A stretch of 64,000 bases of DNA, taken from contig JAUIRK010000343.1 of the NCBI GenBank assembly GCA_030549495.1, positions 1-64,000 of the forward strand, in the 5' to 3' direction. The stretch comes from Nectonema munidae. Lineage: Eukaryota; Nematomorpha; Nectonematoida; Nectonematidae. Positions 21,339 through 33,315 of the stretch are shown here, in pieces (position 1 is the stretch's first letter; the number at the start of each line of letters is the position of its first letter). The notes below the pieces were generated by a model. That model was not told where the DNA came from. It saw nothing but the letters and a program-made list of their open reading frames with translations, and searched no databases. Made by a program: the position numbers and the translations under genes.

Positions 21339-21582
21339 ACAATTCGGGAAAAAGGTCGGGATTTAAAATACAACTAATATACGTTAGTAATCAACCAACA
21401 CAGTTTAAATTCTAAAATGTTAAAAAAAAAAAAAGTAAAACCTGTATCAGTGAGGTGAAACATGTCTTAACAGACAATACCTTTTTATAAACTAGTGTCT
21501 AAATTCTTCCTAGGGGGATTAAAAAAGGATTTACTTATGTCAAACTAGTGAACATTGGTCGTAAATGGGTTAAGGTGAACAC
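21339..21582. promoter_or_regulatory. Upstream region of the SLC25A42-like gene
   Basis: Immediate 5' flank of the carrier gene (minus strand). AT-rich with a run of A at 21422-21433. No clear promoter motif can be defended. It is listed because it is the only room for a proximal promoter before the foldback element. Confidence 0.3.
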
Positions 21583-21768
21583 TTCTATATAATTAAGCCT
21601 TTTGTTAGGTCCTTAGGGCATTGTTTCTTAACCTATGGGTCGAGAAGTTTTTTAATGATTATACTTATAAAGTCATTGCCAGCGCGTTTAAGAAGTTTTG
21701 CGACCTATACGTCAAGAAACGTTGCCCTAAGACGGAACAAAAGTCTTAATTATATAATTAAATCCAGC
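21583..21768. repeat. Foldback element with about 80-bp inverted arms
   Basis: The left arm (about 21583-21665) contains TATATAATTAAG..CCTTTTGTT, CCTTAGGGCA and GTTTCTTAACCTATGGGTCG. The right arm (about 21685-21768) holds their reverse complements, with CGACCTATACGTCAAGAAAC, TTGCCCTAAG and AACAAAAGTCTTAATTATAT. The inner block resembles hAT ends of the TTCTTAACCTATGGGTCG type. Non-coding. Confidence 0.7.
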
Positions 21769-22149
21769 GACTAAAAGCATTGGTTTTTTAGCGCCTGTAC
21801 AAACCCAGAAGGGCATCCTGTGTAAAACTTCATTTTCATTAAAAATATGTTAAAAATTAGTTAGGGCGTACTGCAGAGACGAAGCGCAAAAAATGGAATA
21901 CGGCTACAGTATTAAGAGCGAATATGGTTAAATAAAATTGTTGAAGTATTATTATTAAAATTTGCTGAAATAAACAGAAGCTAATTTAAACAATCAAGTC
22001 TTATTCTAAAAATCAGCATCTTTGTCCTTAGATAATCGTTTTATTTAATGTTTTAGTTTTTTTTTATCAAGATTTATTAGAATAGTTGGCAATGTTTTTA
22101 CACTTTGCTTAAAATTTTTGTTAATAAAACAGTACAAATAATTTCATTT

Positions 22150-22560
22150 TCATGTAATTTTTAGCGTATAACTTAGGGATTGGAATAGTTAATTTATATA
22201 AATATAAAGTTTGTGGAATATTTCTTCCAAAAATTTTAAACCTTCAATTTCCATTAAGAGCAAAATTTAAATTCACGGCTACATACCTGTCAAATCATAC
22301 ACCCATACCCTAAATAAATTTTTAAACAATTTATTTTATAGACTGAATATATGTGTAGGTAGAATATGAAGATTATATAAGATGATTCTTTGTTTTTCTG
22401 TGTTACTAATCAAGCTTGGTAACATTTCGTTGCTAAAAATTTTAATTTAGCAACAATGCATTTCAGTACAGAGTAAACAATCCACCTAACCAATTCATTT
22501 GATATGAACCAGGCTTGTTGGCAATTAGTGGGATGAGAGGCTGAGAAAAATCTTTTAACT
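22150..22560. repeat. Second copy of the MITE family of 15527-15915
   Basis: Aligns to 15527-15915 along most of its length (AAAGTTTGTGGAATATTTCTT, AACATTTCGTTGCTAAAAAT, ATATGAACCAGGCTTGTTGG). The ends are worn and no duplication is seen. Confidence 0.65.
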
Positions 22561-23036
22561 CCTAATCAATATTAAATAGGATAGTAAAGGTTGTCGGATA
22601 AATGAGGTCTGACTGTATTATCAATGAGTCTTCTAACACAACTCTTTCCTATGGTCTTTAGAAGACAAAGACATTTTTAACCTTCGAATAACAAATATAA
22701 AATCAGTTCAACCAATAATTTTGTTCCTAAAGATTTACAAAAGATCATTTTTAGTCATGGTGAAACTATACAGATAGACTGTGAGCATCATTTTCAATAA
22801 CTATGACTATAAAGAGGGATAAAGACTTATTTACATCTAATGAGTAGTGATCTATCATATATGAATGATTTTGTTTCCTTGTTGAGCTTGAAGAGTTGTT
22901 CACAAACTTTCTAAAAAATTTCGGCGTAGCGGTCTAACTATAATTTTTTAATAGCTAGGGCTCTCATTAAAAAAAAATAAATCAACACATAAACTACTGT
23001 ACTAAGCAATCTACACCATTGTTTATTCAAAAATTA
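22561..23036. other. No gene seen
   Basis: AT-rich, possibly including the lost left end of the hAT relic that follows on the minus strand. Nothing firmly recognised. Confidence 0.4.
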
Positions 23037-26000
23037 TCTGAACAATCCAAATCTCAATGGGATGGATGGCATCTTCTTTGTCTAAACCAGTTTGTCTAAA
23101 TTTGGCTCTGTTTTGGCCAATGCCAGTTCCCACCTGTTTCGGGATTCAGTTTCAATGACAAGTATCATGGAAAACGCTTGCTCACAATTATATGTATTGG
23201 CAAATCGAATCAGAACTTTTAGAGGTAGGTTTCTAAGACTTTCTCATTTCAATTGAAAAATCGCTGAGATTGAGTTTTGCAACTCCTCAATCATTAATCA
23301 AATCAATAAACTGTTCTTGAATTAAGAAGTCTTCTTAACCCAGATTACAAACTAATCAGGATTATAAAAGGGTTTTTGATAAATTGATAGTATTTTTCAA
23401 ATTTTTGTAGATTAGGAAAATAAAGAGAAATTTCTTTGCTAAGATATGCTACACGGTGTTTTATGGCCTCCAGTACATCTTTATTGATGAAATTTTTCTT
23501 GTCTAAGAATGTCATAATTCCAGCTTCATTTTAAAAGATGTCACTTTTTTATGACAATGGAGTACTGTGATCTGTTTTCCTTGCAGGACAATGTTAAAGA
23601 ATTCATAGATTTAAATATGTTCACTAAAAATGATAGGAATATACGAAAATGGATATCAAAAAATTCTGCATGCATCTTTGGTTTGTTTTGCAGAAATTGC
23701 TTGATTTCTTTCAATAGTATCGCTTCGAAACTTTTCTTTTAGAAAACCACCTCACGGTTTTCAAATTTGGAATCATTTTCTTTGGACCCATCAGGTATGG
23801 TTTTCATTAAGGCTTTGCGATGAATAGCGCACCGGGTAACAATTACATTTCAATATTTTTGCTTAATTAAAAACTAGAACAAGAAATTGCTAGAGCACGG
23901 TCAGTACACTAGAAGTGGATGTTTTGGCGTAATAAATAACATGTGTTGTAAAAAATTGTCCACCTTGTCAAATATTTCTCTTGCAGTGGTTCTACTGCTA
24001 AGAGTTTTGTAAAACAAAAAATAGTCTACCATGTAAGTAAACAAAGGCTGAGGTAAGTTTGCAGCATCCATCGTTTCATCAAGTTAAAAGTCAACTTTTA
24101 TTTCCGTTTAGCAAAAACTTTTTGAAGATCTTTACTTGTTTAGTCTAAAAATTTTTGAACTAATTTCAAATTTTTAAGTCAATCAAAGACAATTTTTATA
24201 TTCAACACTTTTTGATTCAATGTGCCTAAAATTGTTATAAGCGATACATACAAGATTTCTTATTCATATCAACACTTGCACAATAGTTGGGCTTTTTTCA
24301 TCTAATAAAAGGTTTTACTGTAAAGTTTGCCTGGCTGAGGTTAAACATGAAGAGGTTTTTTGTAAGACAAATTTATTTTGTTGACAAACCCGGTTACATA
24401 CGCTGCAGAAGTTATGGAATTTTATTTCCAAACTTTTTTTATCATTGCATGTTTTTAACATCTTTTACACAAGTTTACCTTAAAAATTAAGTTATCCTAC
24501 AAAATTGTAGATTACCGGCATTAAATCATTCAAAATTAGTAATAGAAAGTCGTTCTCTTTTGAAACCTATCCGCAACACTTCAGTTCCAATTGTAACAAA
24601 ATTGACAAATTGGTTGCAAGCAGCAAAATATTTTCATTAAAATCTTCCAGCAGTAAAGAAATTAATGATAAAGATGATGGAATTTTATTGCCAAATATCA
24701 AAAAATTGTTATTAAAAAAAAATCTATGTCAAAACTTGCTAACAATAATTAGAGAATATTCACGATTCATTGATTTAGTAGGAAAAAGTCAACATAGAGA
24801 CTATTTCAGTCGAAGATGCCTTTTTGTTTCAACATTATTTCATTTAAGACGAATGTGGCGTTAAAAGTTTTCTTGAAAATAGATTCAAATAAAGTGAAAT
24901 CAATAAAATCATGAATATGGAAAACTCTCAAATCTCTCGCAGTACTTATCCCAACTTACAAAATTGTCAAGTTTTAACTTTAGAAGTAGAAAGATCTTTT
25001 TCTAAACTAAAAAAACTGCTAGAAAATGACCAAATTTTAAATCAGAAAATGTCATTAATTATATGTTGTTGTATTACAAAGTCATGGATTCTTTGAAATA
25101 ATTTTCAATACTTTCTCAAAGTATTCATAGTTGTGCAATTCAATGAAACTTTTAAAAGTCAATAAAGTCAATTTTTCCTCGCCCTGGTTATCAGACGTCT
25201 TTCCTATTAGCCTTCTAACGGTATTGTTTGATAGAAAGATTTGCTTCAACTTTTCAAGTTCAGAACTTCTTAGCACATTCAATATGATATCTTTGCAGCA
25301 CGGTAATATTAACTGTTCTCTTATGTTGTGGGACTTTTTGACAACAGATATATTTTTGAAACTTTTCAAATCACACTTAATACTTAGAAAAAACATTCCT
25401 ATGTTATCAAGCCTGGATTTGCGCAATCGTTAAGCTTGATGCTTAAAATAGTTAATATTCGAGTGCTTCATTTCCAGTGCAAGTTTCACTTGCCGGCCTT
25501 TAGAAAAGTGGATGCTAACACTTAAGAGCACAAAAACACTTAGTTCCTCTCCCCCACCAGACGTTAATGCAGTAAAACGAAATTTCAAGTATGAGTCGTC
25601 ATATTCAATTTTTTTAGCCATTAAGAGCACATTTACAAATTAGGCCGGAAAAGCAATAAAAGAAAAAAAATAGTGATCAATTCAGAGACTAAATTATTTA
25701 TTCTTTTAAATGTGACTTATTGGCAAAAATCGTAAATGACCTAATATGGATGCAATACTTGCGCAAAATGATCCACTCAGTGACCACTCCTTGCTCCCCA
25801 TGGAACTGCTTCGTGCCGTGGACTTCAGTTTGAAAACCACTGAGCTAGAAGGTAGTAGTGATGCAATCAGTATTCCGAACAAGTTAATTTGACTTAATAA
25901 AATTAACGCTGTTATGGTGGGATTGAGAGCTTACAGTGCATGTATAATGTCGTGTAATAATGGTGGTGTGTTCATTTGACAAAAATTCTTTTACAATAAA

Positions 26001-26060
26001 ATTTAAAAATTATAAAAAAAGTTCGCCCCCCCCCCCAAATTCTGAAGATGTGCGCCTCTG
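23037..26060 (-). pseudogene. hAT transposon relic (ZBED/SCAND3-like transposase)
   Basis: Read on the minus strand from the right end. The terminus at 26060 reads CAGAGGCGCACATCTTCAG and then a G run, so it belongs to the CAGGGGCGCACATCC family. Next is an N-terminal BED-type start, KIEYDDSYLKFRFTALTSGG (25430-25630). An N-terminal helical block with REQLILPCCKDIILNVL and LSNNTVRRLIGKTSDN follows (25082-25426). Further on come TRCAIHRKALMKTIPDGSKE near 23820 and, at the end, ANTYNCEQAFSMI and RNRWELALAKTEPN near 23120. The order is that of ZBED8/SCAND3-type hAT transposases, ending in the dimerisation region. Many frame breaks, and the DDE middle is interrupted by a plus-strand insert. The left terminus was not found. 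Confidence 0.8.
24489..25083 (+). mobile_element. Fragment of another hAT transposase, nested, opposite strand
   Basis: On the plus strand, 24911-25083 encodes VERSFSKLKKLLENDQ followed by a short tail, the C-terminal dimerisation motif (ERSFS-x-LK) of a different hAT group. Upstream 24610-24864 may be part of the same protein. It lies inside, and antisense to, the larger relic, so it probably inserted into it. Exact borders are not visible. Confidence 0.5.
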
Positions 26061-26800
26061 TGATAATACCATTAAAATTCAGAATAAGAGTTATTCCACG
26101 TCCGGCTGCATCATTTACAAAATAAAGGCTTGTGACAAAATTGTTTGCTAATTTAACATTTTTCTCAATTTTTCATTTTTCTGTTGCGTTATTAAAAATC
26201 TTAACGATATTTTTATAAAATTAAAAAACTTTACGGCATTGTTTGAAACAAAATCTAATTTTTTTGTTTCTATATCTTTCTCATTTAAAATGGGATTAGT
26301 AAAACTATTCACAAGACAAGGTTTTTCTTTAAGATTCTTAAGTAAACGAATGAATTTGTTTTTCCTTATTACCCAATCTTGAGTCAAACAAACAATGAGA
26401 AAGCAATAAGAAATTGAGTTTTTATTGCTTCATTTTGTTCTATGTTAATTTTAACTGTGATCTAAACAAATAGATCTTTATCAATAAATTATCATTGCTA
26501 TCCATTTTGTAACGAGTCTGGTGTAAGCCCCATTGATTTTACGTTAAGTCATGATCTAAGAATAATAAACATTTTTTAAAAGATGCACGCATAGGTAAAC
26601 ATAAAAGCAGAAAATCAGAGTATCAGATTGACTACATCTTATGTAGAACCAAAGAAAAAGGTAGTATCAAAAATTGTAAGGCTTGTCAAAACAGACCGTT
26701 GGTATTAGTGTAAATATTTCAATCAAATCAAAAAAAGTAATATACCCAAAACAAGATAGTGGAAACTCTAGTTCCGAGCAGAGATTAAAATTATAATAAA
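26061..26800. other. No gene seen
   Basis: AT-rich. The minus-strand frame at 26148-26387 matches no family I recognise. The last part, from about 26640, may already belong to the RTE LINE. Confidence 0.4.
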
Positions 26801-28700
26801 AGCGAAAGTCAAACTAGAAGAAAGATTGACCGAAGGAAAGAGTAACAAAAGATTTGGAAAAAAATATTGGGAAAAACTTCATGAATATTAACTTGATGGG
26901 CGAGGTAAAAAAAAAGCAAAGCTAGCATTGGACAAAGAGAAAGCAAAAAACTCTAAAGACATATCAACTGAAACATTAATATTGAAGATAATGACAAATT
27001 ATGTAAAAGTCAATGGCGTAACTATGAGAATTGCCGCTCGGGGCGGGTCAAAATTTGACGCCCCTTTTTATTTAAAAAAATTGGTTAAAAACGCATAAAA
27101 CTTTATTTATTTATAAATTAGTTTTATATAAATTCTTATAATAGAAAATAATGCTTTAATGTGAAAATAAATAAAACTGAAAAATTTTTTTAATTCCATA
27201 CAAATATTCATTTTCAACTTTTTATAGATGAACTTTTCTAGCTTTTTGGTTAGCAAACTCTTCAATAACTTCGTCAAAAACTTTTTTCAGGTCTCCGATT
27301 TTTTGTGTATGCATGTTTTTTTGTGTTTGTGAAAATCTCTTATAACACAAACTGTTATAAAGATATTAACATCATATTGATTGCAATATATGAGTGATTT
27401 CAAAATATGTCGCCCCAACTAGTTACACTACTGGTAAAAGTTCAAAAATTCTAGAAAGATGGAGGTCGTATTTTAATGAGCTGATGAATGTAGAAAACGC
27501 AACGTATCAAATGAACAAAGCTATATAAAGATATTAGTGAAGAGATAAAAATTGGGAAATCCGTATAACCTGATAATTTATCTATAAAAGCGTGCAAATG
27601 TTTGGAAGCATGTGGAGTAGTAATTGAAAGATGTGCTAAAAGAAAAAGTTTCCAATATGTGAAGAAGCGCATATTATTACGAGTTTTTAAGAACAAAGGA
27701 GACATCATGCAAGTATCTTGATTGTTTTTTGAAATATATATTAATAGGATAAACATAATGTTTATTGATCTCGAAAAAGTTTATGATCGAATTTCGAATA
27801 TAAGAAAATTCCAGAAAAATATATACGTATTATTTAGACGGGATGGAGTAGCTGGAAAAAAATATTTGGGATACTTTTTGATAACAAGATGTCATATAAA
27901 GCCAAGGGAAGATTATTCAAAACAGTAGTACAACCATCCATATTGTATGGTTTGGAGACTGTGCCTATCAGAAAAAAGCAAATAAGACTAGAAGTGGCTG
28001 ATATGAAGATGTCTATATAGCAAAGTTGTGAAAATAAAGATAATGAACTAAATATTTTTTACATTAACAAAAACGATAACGAAGAGTATTTTTGAAGGCT
28101 TGCGTTCGTTTTTTTAGTTAGTTATCGTTAATTGATTATGTCTTGCACTTCAAAAGCAACTTGGATTTTTATTATGAGTTCTTTTATAAAAATAAAAAGG
28201 ACATTTTGTGTATTCTCACTACACAAATATAAGGTGATATATCTCTCTATAATACCTCGCGCAAATCAAATAGGTTTAGGATAAGATATATTTGGAAAAC
28301 TTTGTGTTATACGAGCTAATAGTAAAAATTAAATTGCTATTTTATTAGAAATTTGTTTTAGAACTTAATTTTTCAAATTTTATATTTTCTTACCAAAAAA
28401 ATTAAAATATAAAGTTAGAGTTATACGTAGAAAAATATTAATAAGATATATTGGGTTAACGAAACGTAGTGCAATTATAATAGGGGAGTGTGCTTGCATA
28501 AGCTTAGAGTTAAAATAAGGGTATTTACAATAAGGAAGTTCTCTAAAAGCATTAAGACAATAAAGGATCACCTTAAAAACAGTAGATGATTTCCTAGTCC
28601 GATTGAGATGGTAAAGACATATCAGAAGAAAAGATAACCACTATGCAAAAATTAGGGCTCATAAAGTTTCAAATTAAATTAGACCTAAATATCGAAATCC
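26801..28700 (+). mobile_element. RTE-type LINE relic (reverse transcriptase), interrupted
   Basis: Pieces of an RTE-clade ORF2 follow in order. SSKILERWRSYFNELMN (around 27441) is the linker before the reverse transcriptase. MFIDLEKVYDRISN (27755) is the box with the first catalytic aspartate. After it come KYLGYFLITRCHIK-type and TVVQPSILYGLETVPIRKK (about 27925) and finally LRW-RHIRRKDNHYAK (near 28590). That last segment is the C-terminal RLRWFGHVxRRDxNH block of RTE elements. Several frame breaks. Two insertions separate the parts: a MITE at 27011-27433 and unassigned sequence at about 28030-28585. Confidence 0.75.
27011..27433. mobile_element. hAT MITE (423 bp) with perfect 8-bp duplication, inside the RTE LINE
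   Basis: The ends read CAATGGCGTAACTA and TAGTTACACTACTG, an inverted pair. Both flanks are GTAAAAGT (27003-27010 and 27434-27441). With the insert and one flank set aside, the LINE reading runs straight into SSKILERWRSYF, which supports the borders. Non-coding. Confidence 0.9.
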
Positions 28701-29120
28701 CGAGAGAGATATAAGAATCCTGATTTATTATTCAGCTACTTTATAATTTCAAAAAAGAATGTTTGAAAATTCTTGTTTCAAATTGAGTAAATTACCTTTT
28801 TTACTATATAAAATTTTCTTTAAATTTTATGATTTTTTATATTAGTTATTTCGGTAGAGAATAAAATAATTTGTTCATTAGGGGATATATTACGTAGTGC
28901 AATAGCGGGAGAGGGTTTTCACTGGTGTTACAAGGGAAAGTGTTTAGAAATGAAAAGAATTTTTCGATATATTTTTATCACTACATAAACCATTAAAAAT
29001 TAAATTAGCAGGTCCATTTGTCCAAAAGATCCCCTCTCACCTGTAAATGATATAGGACAGGGAATCGTTGTTGATCTTATTAAAAATGATGCCATATGAT
29101 TATTATTTAACAAGCTTAAT
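28701..29120. other. No gene seen
   Basis: AT-rich left flank of the piggyBac-type element. No gene or repeat recognised. Confidence 0.45.
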
Positions 29121-29539
29121 TTAACCCTATTAGTGCTGGGGGGCGTAAAACGCCCCCCCCCTTCACTAAAAAATTAATTGTAGAAAATTGGCTGAATCAT
29201 ATCCCTTCAAATTTTGTGACTTTTCCTAAAATCGCTAGCTGCATCTTTTGAAACCATTTTCATGGTAGTTGAATGACCCCTTCATGTCCAAAACTGTCAA
29301 TCAAAATCAAAAATTAAAATTTTTCAGCAAAATTTTGACATTATTTGTACTTAACCTTATAACTTAGGATCTATATTATATAATACCCTGAAAATTTATA
29401 ATTATATACAGTTTGGAACGCATAACACTTTATATATTTAATTTTTTCAATAATCATGGCTACTTTTTAGAAAATGTCAATCAAAATTTTGATTGATCAA
29501 AAATATAATAAAATATACCTTCAAATTTTACATTAAATA

Positions 29540-30960
29540 TATGTTTTTATACTAAATCGGTCATGCTGTTTTCATTTCTGGACTCATTTTTTACATTTAC
29601 GATTTGAAAATACCTATAAGTATTAATCAAATTTGCGGTTTACTTATGAAAATTGTCTCCAAAAACATTCCTTCACATTTTACATAAAATATATGTGTTA
29701 TACTAAATTGGCCATGCTGGTTTCATTTCTGGACTAATTTTTTACTTTTAGGATCTGGAAATACATATAAGTGTTAATCAAATTTGCGGTTTACTTCTAA
29801 AAATTATCTCCAAAAACATTATTTGAAATTTTACAATGAAATATATGTGTTATACTAAATCGGCCATGCTGGTTTCATTTCTGGACTCATTTTTTACGTT
29901 TAGGATGTGAAAATACCTATAAGTGTCAATCAAATTTGCGGTTTACTTCTAAAAATTGTCTCCAAAAACATTCATTCAAATTTTATAATGAAATATGTTG
30001 TTTTATACTAAATCAACCATGCTGTTTTTATTTCTGAACTCATTTTTCACATTTAGAGATTTTAAAATATCAGTCAAAATTTGCGGTTTACTTCTAAAAG
30101 CTACCTCCAAAAATATTCTCTCAATTTTACATGAAATATTTGTTTTTATACTAAATCGATTATGCTGTTTTCATTTTTGAACTCATTTTTTACATTTTGG
30201 ATTTGAAAATACCTATACGTATCAATTAAATTTGCGGTTTACTTCTGAAAATGGTCTCCAAAAATATTCTCTTGAAATATATGTTTTTATACTAAATCAA
30301 TCATGCTGTTTTCATTTTTGAACTCATTTTTTACATTTAGGATGTGAAAATACCTATACGTATCAATCAAATTTGCGGTTTACTTCTGAAAATTGTCTCC
30401 AAAAATATTCTCTTGAAATATGTTTTTATACCAAATTAACCATGCTAGTTTCATTTATGGACTCAATTTTTGCAGTTTGAATTTGAAAATACATATAAGT
30501 ATCAAATAAATTTGCGTTTAGTTCTAAAATTTGTTTTTATAGCAAATAGATCATGATGATTTCATTTCTGAACACAGTTTTCGCATTTAGAGGTTTTACT
30601 GCTAGTGTCAATCAAATTTGCAGTTTATGTCTGAAAACTATATCCCAAAATATTCTCTCTAATTTTACATGATATATATGTTTTTATACCAATTCGACCA
30701 TGATAATTTTTATTTCTGAAATCATTTTTTTCATTTAGAGGTTTTAAATGCCTGAAAGTGTCAATCAAATTTTCGATTTACGTCTAATGTCTACAGAAAT
30801 ATTTTTGAAATTTAAATAAAATGTCTGTTTATATGCCAAATGGGAGATGTTGGTTTCATTTTTGGACTCAGGTTTGGCATTTATGGTTTTAAAATATCTG
30901 AAAGCTTGAATCAGATTTGCGGTTTACTTCTAGATAGTGTCTTCAAAAATATTTTGACTG
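29540..30960 (+). repeat. Satellite B array (about 150-bp monomer, ten units)
   Basis: The CATGCTG block recurs at 29562, 29713, 29865, 30018, 30161, 30302, 30441, 30552, 30699 and about 30846. Spacings shorten from about 152 to about 140 bases. Each unit has ATACTAAATCGGCCATGCTG, GGACTCATTTTTTACATTTA and TTTGCGGTTTACTTCT. Units become more diverged towards the right end. Confidence 0.92.
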
Positions 30961-31659
30961 TGAAAAAGAAGTTCCTCTTTTACAAATGAAAAATATTTAA
31001 ATCTATAGCTTATCATCTAGAATTACAGTTAACATTTAGCTAAGATGGTTAGGAAATCTGAAAATTTAGAATAGGTCAGATTTATCAAAAATGGCACAGA
31101 TGCCAATATGTGAAAATTTAGTCACTATCAAGATATTTTCAATTTAAATTGAATTTGTCCATCTTTTTCCTTTTGTGTCAAAGAGATAATTTTTTAGATG
31201 AAGAACGTTGACAAGGTTTTGTAATTGAACAAACAACATCACGAATAATTCATCAGAAAAAAACCTTTGAAATGAGATTGGTTGACAAATATTCAGGCTT
31301 GAGAGGAAAAAATAATTTTATCCTTATAAAAAAATTTTTGAACACACATGGAAGAATATAAATTTCTAATGAAAAAAGAGCTACCAAGAAAGGATCATCA
31401 TAGAATGAATACCAAAATTACATATTGTAAATTATAATATGACGTAGAGACTACGAGGCGATAACGAATTTGTAGCCAAAAAGATGGAGGTCCTATCGAG
31501 TTACATAAGTTACTATAGAATGAAATATTTTGAGTGAATTAAACACCTAAAGTTGGTTTATTAAATAAATTAAGAAAATAATTACCAGAGAAATTCTGCA
31601 AGTAGAAGTTATTTTTATGTTTATATATTTGACATCGATTTACAGGTTTAATCGATTTT

Positions 31660-32930
31660 TTGACAGGTTTTATTGATTTTATAAAAAATGAACATTACCA
31701 TTAAATTCTGCATACTTGAAATGTATAAAAACTTTAAAATAATTAAAATTTTAATTTTGACATGGGCTGTCATATTTAAATTATTTTGTCAAGTTTGACT
31801 AATATTTATAAAAAAAAAGGAATATAACCAGTAAACACAGCTTACTTGAAAATGGGTATATGTGTGTAAAATGCCATACACGGTAAACTTCATAACCTCC
31901 CTATACTTTCTATTAAAGGTAATTCTCTCATTTAAAAAACCGTGCCTGATCCTTTATTTTTGGGATAAATCAATTTTTTGACAGTTTTGATTGATTTTTA
32001 TAAAAAAAATGAATATCACTACTGAATTACGCATGCTTAAAAATGGGACGGTATATATGTGTAAAAAACTTGATATTATTACTTAGATAAAAAGTTTCTT
32101 TTTAAGATGAGCTGTCATATATAAATGAATGCTTTGATAACTTTAATTGATTTTTATAAAAAAAAATGAATATCACCGCTGAATTCAGCATGCTTGAAAA
32201 TGGGTGTATAATGTGTAAAAAACATTATATAATTATTTAGATAAAAAGTTCTTTTTTGAGATAAGCTGTCATATGTAAATCACTTTTTTGACAGGTTTAA
32301 ATGATTTTCATAAAAAAATGAATATCACCACTGAATTCAGCATATTTGAAAATGGGTATACATGTGTAAAAAACTTTATATACTTATTTAGATAAAAATT
32401 TCCTTTTTGAGATGAGCTGTCACATTTAAATCAATTTTTTGACAGGTTTGATTGATTTTCATAAAAAATGAATATCACCACTGAATTCAGCATATTTAAA
32501 AATGGGTATACATGTGTAAAACCTTTATATACTTATTTAGATAAAAAGTTCCTTTTTGAGATGAGCTGTCATACATTTAGATAAATTTTTTGACAGGATT
32601 TGAGATTAAAAATGAATATCACCACTGAATTCAGCATATTTGAAAATGGGTATACTGCTAAAAAACTTTATATACTTATTTAGATAAAAAGTTCCCTTTT
32701 TGAGATGAGCTGTCAGATTTAGATAAGGTTTGTTGATTTTCATAAAAAATGAATATCACCACTGAATTCAGCATATTTAAAAATGGGTATACATGCGTAA
32801 AAAACTTTATATAATTATTTAAATAAAAAGTTCCTTTTTGAGATGAGCTGTCAAATATTTGACAGGTTTGATAAAAAAATGGACATCACCACTGAATTCA
32901 GCATAGTTGAAATATATATGTAACATTAAA
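31660..32930 (-). repeat. Satellite A array (about 130-152-bp monomer, seven clear units, two worn)
   Basis: The block CACCACTGAATTCAGCAT recurs at about 32027 (variant), 32181, 32333, 32483, 32627, 32764 and 32894, with degraded units near 31695 and 31835. It is the reverse complement of the array at 3255-4100. Unit length falls from about 152 to about 130 towards the right. Confidence 0.9.
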
Positions 32931-32984
32931 AATATTTATAAAAACTTATTAATATCTGAGAAAAATAGGGGGGGGGGGGTAGGG

Positions 32985-33315
32985 GGAAGAGTAATAAAAT
33001 AGTATAGTAAAAAAATGAAGGGAGAGTAGGGAAAGATTCATTAAATATAGAAGATAAAACACCCGTTCTAACTAAATGTTTGATGTCTTAATGAATAATT
33101 CTAAATTTAAATAATATTTAAATTTAACAAAGAAACATCCATATTAGCCCAGCACTAATAGGGTTAAGAGCTAATAAATTAGTATAGCACAAACATGAAG
33201 GTAGATAAGGAAAGATTCATTAAATATAGAAGATAAAACACCCGTTCTAACTAAATGTTTGATGTCTTAATGAATAATTCTAAATTTAAATAATATTTAA
33301 ATTTAACAAAGAAAC
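32985..33315 (+). repeat. Direct repeat of about 145 bp across the element's right end
   Basis: The segments 32985-33134 and 33168-33315 are nearly identical, sharing GGAAAGATTCATTAAATATA and CACCCGTTCTAACTAAATGT. One lies inside the piggyBac-type right end and the other just outside it. The inverted terminus and TTAA sit between them. Confidence 0.85.

Larger units (their letters stand above)
29125..33163. mobile_element. piggyBac-type non-autonomous element (4,039 bp) carrying two satellite arrays
   Basis: The left end is CCCTATTAGTGCTGGG (29125-29140) preceded by TTAA (29121-29124). The right end is the exact reverse complement, CCCAGCACTAATAGGG (33148-33163), followed by TTAA (33164-33167). 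A 16-bp perfect inverted repeat starting CCC and flanked by TTAA is the signature of the piggyBac superfamily. Inside the left end lies a short hairpin, GGGGGGCGT AAA ACGCCCCCC. No transposase frame is present; instead the interior holds a satellite B array (29540-30960), a linker of about 700 bases and a satellite A array (31660-32930). This makes it a defective, passively mobile element. Relatives that could have moved it are represented here only by relics (4800-5815, 57931-58900). Confidence 0.85.

Noticed and set aside
20409-21415. Plus-strand open frames over the mitochondrial carrier
   Set aside because: Antisense shadows of a clearly conserved minus-strand gene.
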